NCBI GenBank assembly: GCA_012515885.1
Contig: JAAYXN010000184.1
Coordinates: forward strand, 1-8,837
Length of the DNA: 8,837 bases
From: Rhodococcus sp. (in: high G+C Gram-positive bacteria)
GTDB lineage: Bacteria; Actinomycetota; Actinomycetes; Mycobacteriales; Mycobacteriaceae
Direction: 5' to 3'
Positions 1-7,356 of this stretch are shown piece by piece. Made by a program: the position numbers and the translations under genes. The notes below the pieces were generated by a model. That model was not told where the DNA came from, did no database searches, and worked only from the letters and a program-made list of their open reading frames with translations. How positions within the stretch are numbered: position 1 is the stretch's first letter; the number at the start of each line of letters is the position of its first letter.

Positions 1-441
1 AATCGAACGCGGATCCGCATTGGCCAGCGTCGACACCGGAATCTGTCGCAGGTCGTGCGAACTAGCCGGAACCCACAGTGCAGGGCGCGGGCCCAACTCG
101 TCGGACCAACCGTCCTCGCTGGCAAGTGCCTCACGAGCGATATCGGAGCCGATAGCCGTCACCTGCACACTCACACAGTGATCACGAATCACCGGCTCGC
201 TGTCGGTGAATTCCCGGCCGATGCGGGCCAACGCGGGGGAGATCGCCGGATCTGCCGCGACGTGCAGGGTCAATTCGCCCTCCACGCAGGCGCCAGCAGC
301 TTGAACGCCCTCGTTACGAATGCGCTCGCCGAGCTGCATCCAGCCGAACACGCCAGCGCCGACGACGACCAGCGCCACCACAGCAACAAGGAGCCCGACA
401 CTTACGCCTCGGAAGCGCTTGTCGTCGCGATGTCGGCCCAC
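1..441 (-). CDS. Membrane-anchored substrate-binding-like protein, partial (C-terminus beyond left edge)
   Basis: 147 codons are visible, from a GTG at 441 down to base 1 with no stop, so the C-terminal part lies outside the window. A ribosome binding site (AAGGGGG, about 6 bases before the GTG) decides the start. The N-terminus is basic (GRHRDDKRFRG) and is followed by one strong hydrophobic segment at about residues 13-34, then a hydrophilic region with two cysteines (C52, C89) that could form a disulfide outside the membrane. The pattern (CVEGELTLHVAADPAISPAL, then a GPRPALWVP stretch) resembles the Mycobacteriales family annotated as substrate-binding proteins with a C-terminal von Willebrand A domain; that domain would lie off the window, so the full architecture is inferred. 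It is probably a signal-anchored extracytoplasmic protein. It sits downstream of glcB but beyond a strong terminator, so it is probably transcribed separately. A TTGACC at 488-493 could be its -35, but no convincing -10 follows. Gene present: fairly sure; family: moderate. Confidence 0.72.
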   Translation of the reverse strand, partial: MGRHRDDKRFRGVSVGLLVAVVALVVVGAGVFGWMQLGERIRNEGVQAAGACVEGELTLHVAADPAISPALARIGREFTDSEPVIRDHCVSVQVTAIGSDIAREALASEDGWSDELGPRPALWVPASSHDLRQIPVSTLANADPRSI

Positions 442-495
442 TGTCGGCCCCCTTGTTTCTCTTCACTCAGTTGTTCTTACTCACTATGGTCAAAA

Positions 496-526
496 TGCCC
501 CGCCGCCTGAAACAGGCGGCGGGGCA
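496..526 (-). terminator. Rho-independent terminator of glcB
   Basis: A perfect 14-bp inverted repeat (496-509 against 513-526) encloses an AAA loop at 510-512. Read on the minus strand the GC-rich stem is followed by ATTTTG, a short U-tract. It begins 14 bases after the glcB stop codon. On the plus strand no T-run follows, so it is directional for minus-strand transcription. The U-tract is short but stem strength makes termination very likely. Confidence 0.88.
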
Positions 527-540
527 AGACGGCGCTTAAA

Positions 541-2724
541 TCACGCGCCGACGGCCTTCTTGTACTCGCGACGGCGGCGGTGCAGGATCGGCTCGGTGTA
601 ACCGCTCGGCTGCTTCGCGCCTTCCAGGATCAGTTCCTTAGCTGCCTGGAATGCGATGCTGTCATCGAAGTTCGGTGCGAGAGGCCGGTAGGTGGCATCG
701 CCCTCGTTCTGACGGTCAACAACCGGTGCCATGCGCTCAAGAGAAGCAACAATGTCGGCCTCGGAAACGACGCCGTGACGCAGCCAGTTGGCGAGCAGCT
801 GGCTGGAGATACGCAGCGTCGCGCGGTCCTCCATCAGCGCCACATCGTGGATGTCCGGCACCTTCGAGCAGCCGACACCCTGGTCGATCCAGCGCACCAC
901 GTAGCCGAGGATCGACTGGCTGTTGTTGTCGAGCTCTTCCTGCTTCTCCTGCGCTGACCAGTCAGCGTTAGGTGCGAGCGGAATCGTCAGGATGTCCTCA
1001 AGCGATGCGCGCTTCTTGCCCTTGAACTCATCCTGAACAGCGAAAACATCCACTGCGTGGTAGTGCGTCGCGTGCGGGGTGGCACCGGTCGGGGACGGAA
1101 CCCATGCAGTGTTGGCGCCCGAACGCGGGTGGCCAATCTTCTGCTCCAGCATCTCTGCCATGAGGTCCGTCATGGCCCACATGCCCTTGCCGATCTGCGC
1201 CTTACCCTGCAGGCCAGCAGCCAGGCCAGTGTCGACGTTCCAGTCCTCGTATGCGGCAATCCACTTCTGCTGCTTCATCGCAGCCTTGCGGATCATCGGG
1301 CCCGCTTCCATCGAAGTGTGGATCTCGTCGCCGGTGCGGTCGAGGAAGCCGGTGTTGATGAACACGACGCGGTCGTTTGCTTCCTTGATGCAGGCAGCAA
1401 GGTTGACCGTCGTGCGGCGCTCTTCGTCCATGATGCCGACCTTGAGCGTGTTGGCGGGCAAACCAAGAACCTGCTCAACGCGGCTGAAGATTTCCGTCGT
1501 GAACGCGACCTCTTCGGGGCCGTGCTGCTTGGGCTTAACGATGTAGATCGAACCCGTGCGGCTATTGTTGAGAGGGCCGTTAGCGTCGCTGCGCTGCAAA
1601 CCGTGGATAGCAATGAGACTGGTGATGAGGCCGTCGAGGATGCCCTCGGGCAGCTCGTTGCCGTCAGCGTCGAGGATCGCCGGGTTGGTCATCAGGTGGC
1701 CGACGTTACGGACGAACAGCAGTGAACGGCCGTGCAGAGCCAGCTCGCCGCCGTCGAGGTCCTTGTACACGCGGTCGCCATTGAGGCTACGGGTGAAGGA
1801 CTTGCCGTCCTTGGCGATCTCTTCGGTCAAGTCGCCGCGGTTCAGGCCCAGCCAGTTGCGGTAGCCGACAACCTTGTCGTCAGCGTCGACAGCGGCAACG
1901 GAATCCTCGAAGTCCATGATCGTGGTGATCGCGGACTCCAGCACGACATCCTTGACGCCAGCAGCATCGGTGGAACCGATCGGCGACGACGCGTCGACCT
2001 GGATTTCCAGGTGCAGACCGTTGTTGCGCAGCAGAATCGACGTGGGTGCGTCCTTCTCACCGAGGTAGCCGACCAGCTTCTCCGGCTGAGCCAGGGTGGT
2101 GACGGTGCCGTCAGCGAGGGTGACCTTCAGCTCCGTGCCATCGATGACGTAGGACGTGGAGTCCTTGTGCGAGCCGGTAGCCAGCGGGATAGCGGTATCG
2201 AGGAAATCACGTGCCCACGCGATGACCTTGTCGCCACGAACCTTGTTGTAGCCCTTGCCCTTCTCGGCGCCGCCCTCTTCGGAGATGGCGTTGGTGCCGT
2301 ACAGCGCGTCGTACAGCGAGCCCCAGCGTGCATTGGCAGCATTGAGCGCGAAGCGAGCATTGAGAACCGGAACAACCAGCTGCGGGCCCGCGGTGGTCGC
2401 GATCTCGGCGTCAACATTGGCCGTTGCGATCTCGAACGGAGCGGGCTCGGGAACCAGGTAGCCGATCTCTTCCAGGAAGGAACGGTACGTCGCCATATCC
2501 GGGGTGCCCGGATTAGCGCGGTGCCATTCGTCGATCTTGGCCTGCAGATCGTCGCGCTTAGCGAGCAGGTCACGGTTCTTGGGAGCCAAGTCGGCGAAAA
2601 CCTGGCCAGCGCCGTTCCAGAAGGTATCGACATCGATACCGGTACCGGGCAGTGCCTCCTTCTCGACGAAGTCGTAGAGAACCTTGGCGACCTGCAGACC
2701 GCCGACCTGAACACGCTCAGTCAT
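541..2724 (-). CDS. glcB: Malate synthase G
   Basis: This 727-residue enzyme condenses glyoxylate with acetyl-CoA to malate and CoA in the cytoplasm, as the second step of the glyoxylate shunt and in glycolate use. The protein matches the monomeric G isoform (about 720-740 residues) rather than the shorter A isoform. Active-site residues fall at the positions used for the M. tuberculosis enzyme: R339 in LLFVRNVGHLMT, E434 in IMDEERRTT and D462 in FLDRTGDE (Mg2+ and glyoxylate site), C619 in GVGCSKVPDI, and the catalytic base D633 in MEDRATLRIS. The C-terminal plug region ends in a basic tail (HRRRREYKKAVGA). The ATG at 2724 is preceded by GTGAGG, 7 bases upstream. A hairpin terminator lies just downstream. 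The gene is intact, with no frameshift. In other actinobacteria malate synthase responds to carbon source through RamA, RamB and CRP-like regulators; I see no certain site for these here, but a palindrome in the leader may be an operator. Confidence 0.98.
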   Translation of the reverse strand: MTERVQVGGLQVAKVLYDFVEKEALPGTGIDVDTFWNGAGQVFADLAPKNRDLLAKRDDLQAKIDEWHRANPGTPDMATYRSFLEEIGYLVPEPAPFEIATANVDAEIATTAGPQLVVPVLNARFALNAANARWGSLYDALYGTNAISEEGGAEKGKGYNKVRGDKVIAWARDFLDTAIPLATGSHKDSTSYVIDGTELKVTLADGTVTTLAQPEKLVGYLGEKDAPTSILLRNNGLHLEIQVDASSPIGSTDAAGVKDVVLESAITTIMDFEDSVAAVDADDKVVGYRNWLGLNRGDLTEEIAKDGKSFTRSLNGDRVYKDLDGGELALHGRSLLFVRNVGHLMTNPAILDADGNELPEGILDGLITSLIAIHGLQRSDANGPLNNSRTGSIYIVKPKQHGPEEVAFTTEIFSRVEQVLGLPANTLKVGIMDEERRTTVNLAACIKEANDRVVFINTGFLDRTGDEIHTSMEAGPMIRKAAMKQQKWIAAYEDWNVDTGLAAGLQGKAQIGKGMWAMTDLMAEMLEQKIGHPRSGANTAWVPSPTGATPHATHYHAVDVFAVQDEFKGKKRASLEDILTIPLAPNADWSAQEKQEELDNNSQSILGYVVRWIDQGVGCSKVPDIHDVALMEDRATLRISSQLLANWLRHGVVSEADIVASLERMAPVVDRQNEGDATYRPLAPNFDDSIAFQAAKELILEGAKQPSGYTEPILHRRRREYKKAVGA

Positions 2725-2768
2725 GTAAAAGCCTCACTATTTTCGCATTCGGAGCACCGCGGGGGTGC

Positions 2769-2778
2769 CTGTATACAA
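2769..2778. promoter_or_regulatory. Possible operator/-10 region upstream of glcB
   Basis: The 138-base gap 2725-2862 separates glcB from the gene before it. At 2770-2777 is a perfect palindrome, TGTATACA; on the minus strand it reads TTGTATACAG, resembling the TNGT...ACNA half-site layout of FadR-type GntR regulators. It contains TATACA, a possible -10 box, about 45 bases before the glcB ATG, but no recognisable -35. A weaker dyad, TACCC-CC-GGGTA, lies at 2787-2798, and a small GCACC/GGTGC hairpin (2754-2768) is in the presumed leader. Assignment to a regulator family is speculative. Confidence 0.25.
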
Positions 2779-2862
2779 CGTCATGTTACCCCCGGGTACT
2801 TCGGCACTGCTGGGCGAGATGACACGCAGCTAGATGACCCCGGATAAGGAGGTGCCCGCAGG

Positions 2863-4149
2863 TCAGAGTCGCCGGGTTGAGAACTCGAACCCGGCATCGC
2901 GCAGGCGATCAACCAGGACATCACCAAACGCGGTGGCCGGGGTGAGCACACCGGTGGACTCCGGGAGTGCCACCTCGTCATCGATCAGTGCGAGCGCCGC
3001 TTCACCAAGCATGACCGCAGTCGCCTGATACCCGGGGTCGCCGTGAGCACGCACCCGCGAGGAGTAGCGGGCACCGGTGGACGTGGTGGTGAAAATGTCC
3101 ATCGTGAACCGGCCCTTGTTGCGGCTCTCTTCGCTCGGTCCCTCACCGGGCTTGGGGAGAACGCGATCAAGAAGTGCCCGGGTAGGCCGCAGGGCTAACC
3201 CAGCCACCAACGCACCCATTCCGGCAGCGACGCCAGCCGCAATCGGCAGAGACAGCGGCGACGAGCCGACACTCATCGCTTCGCGGTAGCGGAATTTACG
3301 GCCATACACCCAGTTGCGCAGCGAGTTCGTCCGTCGAACAATGCGTGTGTTGTACGACGCCATCACAAACGGCGCCAGCCAACCCCGCAGCTTCGGGTCA
3401 ACCTTGGCTGCCTTGACGATCTCAACGTCGGTTTGACGCCCGAGGTCAGGTTCTGCCGCGCGGTCCGGACTCAGGGTGTACGGCGACGCGGCAAGACGCC
3501 GCAGCGACGGATCTTTCACCGACTCGGTGACCTGAGTGCGCAGCGAATCAATCGTGCCGCCGCTGACGCCGCCGCGCATATCAGTCACCACCAGCGTGGT
3601 GTCAGTGAGTTCCCCTTCGCCGTCCTTCACGACAGCCTGGTGCAGTACGTGCACCCCAAGATCAGACGGGATGGAATCGAAACCACACGAGTGCACGATT
3701 TTCGTTCCCGTCGTGATCGCGCGGTTGTGGTTCGCGTCGATGCTGTCGCGCACGAACAGTGCCTCACCGGTCAGGTCCACATAGTGGGTGCCCAAATCGG
3801 CGCAGGTATCTACAAGCAGGCGGCCGTACTTGGCGTAGGGGCCGACCGTGGTGGCCACCGCGCGGGTCCGGGCAACCAGATCGGCGATCGACACCGAATC
3901 GTTGGCATCGGCGACAATCAGCGGCCACTCGGCAGCGGCCGGGCCCAGCGAAGCACGCACGGCCTCAAGTTTGGTGAGGGACCGGCCAGCTAGACCAATG
4001 CGAGCATTCGCTGGCGCAGCCTTCGCGAGGTACTCAGCGACAAGCCGCCCGACGAATCCGGTGGTGCCAAAGACAACGAGGTCCAAGTCGCGGGACGAAT
4101 CCGCATTACGAGAGGAAGCCGGGTCGCGAGAGGAGTCGGATGCGCTCAT
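2863..4149 (-). CDS. Saccharopine dehydrogenase-like / trans-acting enoyl reductase family protein
   Basis: A 428-residue NAD(P)-binding protein of the family that includes mycobacterial Rv2449c and the trans-acting enoyl reductase Rv2953. The Rossmann fold opens at residues 23-42 with the glycine motif GTTGFVG (28-34). Family signatures follow: VGPYAKYG (102-109), YVDLTGE (123-129), HSCGFDSIPSDLG (153-165) and GGVSGGT (193-199). A hydrophobic stretch at about 299-320 (PIAAGVAAGMGALVAGLAL) may associate with membrane, as in this family. The C-terminal motif (400-423) runs GVLTPATAFGD to DAGFEF. Family members reduce double bonds in lipid intermediates or are uncharacterised; despite the name, lysine-pathway saccharopine dehydrogenase activity is unlikely. 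No polyketide synthase gene is adjacent, so the substrate is unknown. The start is fixed because an in-frame TGA lies 21 bases upstream, although AGGAG is only 2 bases from the ATG, which is unusually close. The first 20 residues are a Ser/Arg/Asp-rich tail not needed for the fold. Confidence 0.9.
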   Translation of the reverse strand: MSASDSSRDPASSRNADSSRDLDLVVFGTTGFVGRLVAEYLAKAAPANARIGLAGRSLTKLEAVRASLGPAAAEWPLIVADANDSVSIADLVARTRAVATTVGPYAKYGRLLVDTCADLGTHYVDLTGEALFVRDSIDANHNRAITTGTKIVHSCGFDSIPSDLGVHVLHQAVVKDGEGELTDTTLVVTDMRGGVSGGTIDSLRTQVTESVKDPSLRRLAASPYTLSPDRAAEPDLGRQTDVEIVKAAKVDPKLRGWLAPFVMASYNTRIVRRTNSLRNWVYGRKFRYREAMSVGSSPLSLPIAAGVAAGMGALVAGLALRPTRALLDRVLPKPGEGPSEESRNKGRFTMDIFTTTSTGARYSSRVRAHGDPGYQATAVMLGEAALALIDDEVALPESTGVLTPATAFGDVLVDRLRDAGFEFSTRRL

Positions 4150-4211
4150 AACTCCTGAGAGTACCGGTCAGGGTGGCGGTGCCCGAGGCCCTTACCGTGA
4201 GACGGCGGGGC

Positions 4212-4240
4212 GTTAGAGGATGGCTGAACTGAAAGGTCAA
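4212..4240 (-). promoter_or_regulatory. Candidate promoter of the enoyl-reductase-like gene
   Basis: On the minus strand TTGACC (4240-4235) is followed after exactly 17 bases by TCTAAC (4217-4212). These match 5/6 and 4/6 of the sigma-A consensus. The -35 overlaps the stop codon of the DUF2784 gene. A start point near 4205 would give a leader of roughly 55-60 bases before the ATG at 4149. Seen in sequence; activity is inferred. Confidence 0.42.
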
Positions 4241-4626
4241 CTTTGAGGGCTAAGGCGCCGCGACTGCACGCGAACGGCGATGCCGATCCACGAGATCAGA
4301 ACCAGCGCAGCCACAACGATCTGCACGATCCCGACCGCTGACTCGGGATAGATGACGCCCGTCAGGTAATGCTCGATGAACCCGCTGGAAGGCAGCGGCT
4401 CCCAGCCGCCGCGAACCCGCGCCCATGATTCCAGATGTGTCAGCGGGCAGTCGTAACCGATGATGACCCCGCCAAAGCCCCACAGGAAAGCGGCAAGGTG
4501 GGCGGTGATGGCAGCCGGTATGAAGCGCAGCGGGATAACCCAACTGAGAAAGCCGCCGACCACGACATAGCCGACGAAAAGCACGTGCACCACTGCGACG
4601 ACGACTGCGAGCGCTTGAAACATCAT
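4237..4626 (-). CDS. DUF2784 family membrane protein
   Basis: A 129-residue integral membrane protein. Hydrophobic segments lie at about residues 4-27, 33-56 and 97-119, giving three predicted helices with a basic C-terminal tail (VRVQSRRLSPQS). The loop after the second helix carries YDCPLTHLESWAR (58-70), the conserved CPLT..E signature of DUF2784, a family of small bacterial membrane proteins with no established biochemical role. The length is normal for the family. Two adjacent ATG codons (4626-4624 and 4623-4621) compete; a GGGGG run 5 bases before the first (8 before the second) supports either, so the true N-terminus may be one residue shorter. It lies 87 bases before the enoyl-reductase-like gene on the same strand, which appears to have its own promoter. 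Three GTTC-N3-GAAC dyads lie immediately upstream and suggest specific control of this gene. Confidence 0.9.
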   Translation of the reverse strand: MMFQALAVVVAVVHVLFVGYVVVGGFLSWVIPLRFIPAAITAHLAAFLWGFGGVIIGYDCPLTHLESWARVRGGWEPLPSSGFIEHYLTGVIYPESAVGIVQIVVAALVLISWIGIAVRVQSRRLSPQS

Positions 4627-4644
4627 CTAAACCCCCTGTGCTGC

Positions 4645-4685
4645 GTTCCCTGAAATGGTTCGCTGAACTGCTTGGTTCCCGGAAC
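4645..4685. promoter_or_regulatory. Cluster of three GTTC-N3-GAAC dyads upstream of the DUF2784 gene
   Basis: The 90-base gap 4627-4716 contains GTTCCCTGAAA (4645-4655), GTTCGCTGAAC (4658-4668) and GTTCCCGGAAC (4675-4685). The second and third have perfect 4-5 bp arms; the first has one arm mismatch. Centres are at 4650, 4663 and 4680, so 13 and 17 bases apart, and about 20-60 bases upstream of the DUF2784 start. This looks like a multi-site operator. No clear -35/-10 pair is visible in the gap. They do not fit the actinobacterial LexA box, which has the opposite half-site order (GAAC-N4-GTTC). Confidence 0.45.
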
Positions 4686-4716
4686 GTTGATCCCCTGTAT
4701 GTGTGCCCACCTGTAG

Positions 4717-7356
4717 CTACGCCCTTGGCGGTACCGTCCAGCCTAGCGCCACCGGCAGCTGAGTGCGCGTATTGATGTGCAGCTTGTCGTAAATCGCTTG
4801 AAGATGGTTGTCGACGGTGCGGATCGACAGGGTCAACGACTGTGCGATCGCGGCACTCGATGCCCCTGCGGCAGCGAGGTCGGCGATCTGTCGTTCTCGC
4901 TTTGTCAGAAGCCCACCTCTGCGCGGCTCACCTGACTGTGCTGTCGGTATTAGTTGCGGATTAGAGATGCCGGGAACCCGGGGCGCTGGTACCTGACCGG
5001 CACGGCAGGCAAGAGCAGCCTGCGCGCTCTCTCGATGCTCAGCGAGGTAACCACCGAACTTCGGTAATTCGTCTGCGCGATCCAACAGCTCCTTTGCCTG
5101 CTCGAACTCGTGCACCCCCGTCGCGCACAGCGCCGCAAATTCCAGAGCAATACGCAACTCGACGACGTGCCCCGTCGGCATGAGCAACTGGGCACAGTGC
5201 AGCGATTCGTCGCGCGCCTTCACAGCGTCGCCGAGACCCCGCGCGGTCTGTGCTTGTAGCATCGCGAACCACGCGCGGGTACGCAGATCGACCGGGCTCA
5301 CCGCGCTTGATGCCGCAGCAAGCAACTGCTGCGCCACGCCGTGCTCGCCCAGTTGAAGAAGCGGACGAATACGTAAGAGCGGGGGCACGATTCCCGGTGA
5401 TCTGACCTCATCCAGCATGGCTAACGCCCCGGCAGGATCACGTGTCGTCATCGCGAGGACGTACGCGGACAGCGCGCCGCCGTGAACTATCGGATCGCTG
5501 TGTCCAACAAGTGGTTTCGCCAACTCAATAGCCTGGTCGACGTCCGGTAGATACGCGCACATCATCGCTCGCGCAGCGCGTACGCGGGGATCTGAAGCCG
5601 GGACGTGCACGTCGCTGAGCGCAGCGAAAGCGTCTGCGGCACTACCCACTTTGAAAAAGAGTGTCATTGCCCGCATGACATGAAGTTCTGTCACAAGGTC
5701 TGCGCGGGACTCGTCGAGTTCGTCGACAGTATCGGTGATCATGTGGTCGGCGATCATCTGGTTGAGGAGCGTGATCGACTCCTCGCCGCCTATGTAGGTG
5801 AAGTAGAGCGCGCGGGCCCGCAATCGGGTCAGCTCGGGGGAGTGGGCCGCCTCGGGCGAACGCTGCGCGAGCGTCGCCAACTCATAGACCCGAATCCAAT
5901 CCTCAGCGGCAGCACACTGCGCAATAGCGCGAGCTAGTTGCTCATGCGGGGGCATTTGATCCGCAGCGATATCCCACAGCGTCGCGCGCAGGGCACTGAT
6001 ACTCGCATGGTCTCGGCCAACACGGGACAGGCCGCGGTGAATGAACCGAGACGTCATCGCCCCCGTTTCGGTGCGAAGAAGCTGAGCATAGAGCGGATGA
6101 GCGGGCACCACATGCGAGGGCGCATCGACCGCGCGTTGTCGCTCATCATCGGAATGAGTGGGAACGGTAGGCGCAGGGTCAGTATGCGCAGGGCGGGTAT
6201 GTGTAGAACTGGGGGTCACTCGAATCAGCGACTTGGATTCCAGCGCCATCAACTGCTCCGGCGCGATCAGAGACTCTGCTACATCGACGGGCAGGGGTTC
6301 ACCAAAGGCTATGAACGACAGTGCTATTCGCTCATCGTCACTGAGGTCTCGCAGTTCCGCATCGAGATAGTCGGCAAGGGTGGGGGTGTCCGCGCTCGCG
6401 CCTTTAGCGCCCAGAGAAACTGCTCGAACAGCAGCAGCCAGGTGTAGCGGATTTCCTTGAGCGAGCCCACAGATGCGGTGGCGGTCCCACGCCGAAACAG
6501 CACGGTGCCCGCACGCATCGATCAGTTCATTTGCTTCAGGCTCAGACAGCGGTGGAACAGTGACGGTGTCCCACGTGCGAGACCGCAGGGGCAGCGGCAG
6601 AGACTGACCGGTGCGCGCACCCGCGAGGATCGTCAGATCAGTGGTGGCGCTCAGGTGATCGAGGATGAGCGCGGAACCGTCATCGAGCTCATCAATGTCG
6701 TCGACAAATAGGGTCAACGCGGCCGAACCTGCGCGCTCACGTAGCTGGGCGGCGAGCACACCTGCAAGCGGGGCGTCTGGGCCCAGCTGCGGGGTAGCGG
6801 CCGCGTCACCAGAGGCTGCAATTGACGAGTGGGTCGCTGAAGAGATTGCTGCTGAAGAGATTGCTGCCGACAGCGGCGCGTACGGCTCAAGCTCCCGCGA
6901 GCCCCGAGAATTGATAACCAGAATGGGGTGCTCCGGCGCTGCCTGGGTAAACCTTCGTCGGGCTTCCTCTAGCAGCCGGGATTTGCCGATACCTGCTGGT
7001 CCACGAATGATCGTCAAGCACCCCGGAGTGCCCAGACGGTCCAGCAGTTCCGCAAGTACAAGTAGGTGACGGCGGCCGACGAGAGGTTGGCTCGCTGCGT
7101 GCACAAGCGAGTGCGGAATGAGTTGATACCCCTGCGTGCTCACTCGAATATCAGCGTCGGGCAGACGGGCACGTAAGCGGGAGACGCAGGACTGCAGTGC
7201 CGCACGCGGACTAGTAGGTAGGTTGGTGCCCCACAGCGACGCGATGAGATCGTCTACCGAGATAACGACGCCCGGCTCAGCGGCAAGGAGTTGCCACAAC
7301 TGCGCGAGCCGCGGCGGCAAGTCATCCGGCGCCGACGACGAGCGAGACATCTCCAC
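4717..7356 (-). CDS. Large ATP-binding transcriptional regulator: winged helix + P-loop ATPase + LuxR HTH
   Basis: An 879-residue cytoplasmic regulator. Residues about 12-80 look like a transcriptional regulatory winged helix of the OmpR/SARP type (LAQLWQLLAAEPGVVISVDDLIASLWG, then RAALQSCVSRLRARL and a VSTQGYQL wing). An AAA/STAND-type ATPase follows: PLVGR (91-95), Walker A GPAGIGKS (119-126), Walker B LTLFVDD (214-220), LAGAR (244-248) and LAQGNPLHL (298-306). Residues about 430-790 are alpha-helical, alanine-rich and probably TPR-like. The C-terminus (815-868) is a LuxR/NarL helix-turn-helix: LTKRERQIADLAAAG, then AIAQSLTLSIRTVDNHL and YDKLHINTRTQL. It resembles LAL (large ATP-binding LuxR) regulators, with an additional N-terminal DNA-binding domain. 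The effector is unknown. A polar insert rich in Thr, Pro and His (381-410) and a short duplicated AISSA (165-174) look like flexible spacers. The GTG at 7356 has only a weak GGACGA upstream; an ATG two codons later is an alternative. A promoter with a perfect TTGACA lies upstream. Confidence 0.93.
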   Translation of the reverse strand: MEMSRSSSAPDDLPPRLAQLWQLLAAEPGVVISVDDLIASLWGTNLPTSPRAALQSCVSRLRARLPDADIRVSTQGYQLIPHSLVHAASQPLVGRRHLLVLAELLDRLGTPGCLTIIRGPAGIGKSRLLEEARRRFTQAAPEHPILVINSRGSRELEPYAPLSAAISSAAISSATHSSIAASGDAAATPQLGPDAPLAGVLAAQLRERAGSAALTLFVDDIDELDDGSALILDHLSATTDLTILAGARTGQSLPLPLRSRTWDTVTVPPLSEPEANELIDACGHRAVSAWDRHRICGLAQGNPLHLAAAVRAVSLGAKGASADTPTLADYLDAELRDLSDDERIALSFIAFGEPLPVDVAESLIAPEQLMALESKSLIRVTPSSTHTRPAHTDPAPTVPTHSDDERQRAVDAPSHVVPAHPLYAQLLRTETGAMTSRFIHRGLSRVGRDHASISALRATLWDIAADQMPPHEQLARAIAQCAAAEDWIRVYELATLAQRSPEAAHSPELTRLRARALYFTYIGGEESITLLNQMIADHMITDTVDELDESRADLVTELHVMRAMTLFFKVGSAADAFAALSDVHVPASDPRVRAARAMMCAYLPDVDQAIELAKPLVGHSDPIVHGGALSAYVLAMTTRDPAGALAMLDEVRSPGIVPPLLRIRPLLQLGEHGVAQQLLAAASSAVSPVDLRTRAWFAMLQAQTARGLGDAVKARDESLHCAQLLMPTGHVVELRIALEFAALCATGVHEFEQAKELLDRADELPKFGGYLAEHRESAQAALACRAGQVPAPRVPGISNPQLIPTAQSGEPRRGGLLTKRERQIADLAAAGASSAAIAQSLTLSIRTVDNHLQAIYDKLHINTRTQLPVALGWTVPPRA
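6836..6865. repeat. Perfect 15-bp tandem duplication inside the regulator gene
   Basis: GCTGAAGAGATTGCT occurs twice head to tail (6836-6850 and 6851-6865). Being 15 bp it keeps the reading frame and duplicates five residues (AISSA AISSA) in the linker between Walker A and Walker B of the regulator. Confidence 0.9.

Noticed and set aside
55..510. Plus-strand open frame at the left edge
   Set aside because: Its product is rich in Arg, His and Cys with no domain, and it runs through the terminator stem. The minus-strand frame has a ribosome binding site and a clean membrane anchor instead.
1057..1725. Plus-strand open frame of 222 codons opposite glcB
   Set aside because: Antisense shadow of the same gene, with no domain features.
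1732..2847. Long plus-strand open frame (371 codons) opposite glcB
   Set aside because: It is fully antisense to a malate synthase with intact active-site residues. Its product has no recognisable domain; it arises from GC-rich third positions.
2846..2853. AAGGAGGT, a perfect Shine-Dalgarno sequence, on the plus strand
   Set aside because: No suitable start codon follows at the right distance, and the region beyond is the 3' end of a minus-strand gene. Chance match.
3433..3993. Plus-strand open frame of 186 codons opposite the enoyl-reductase-like gene
   Set aside because: Antisense to a gene with clear family motifs; no independent support.
4645..4685. LexA (SOS) or ClgR boxes in the dyad cluster
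   Set aside because: The half-site order is GTTC then GAAC with a 3-base gap, whereas the actinobacterial SOS box is GAAC-N4-GTTC; the ClgR pattern as I recall it matches only in part.
5605..6447. Two consecutive plus-strand open frames opposite the regulator
   Set aside because: Antisense to the ATPase and helical domains; products show no domain or start signal.
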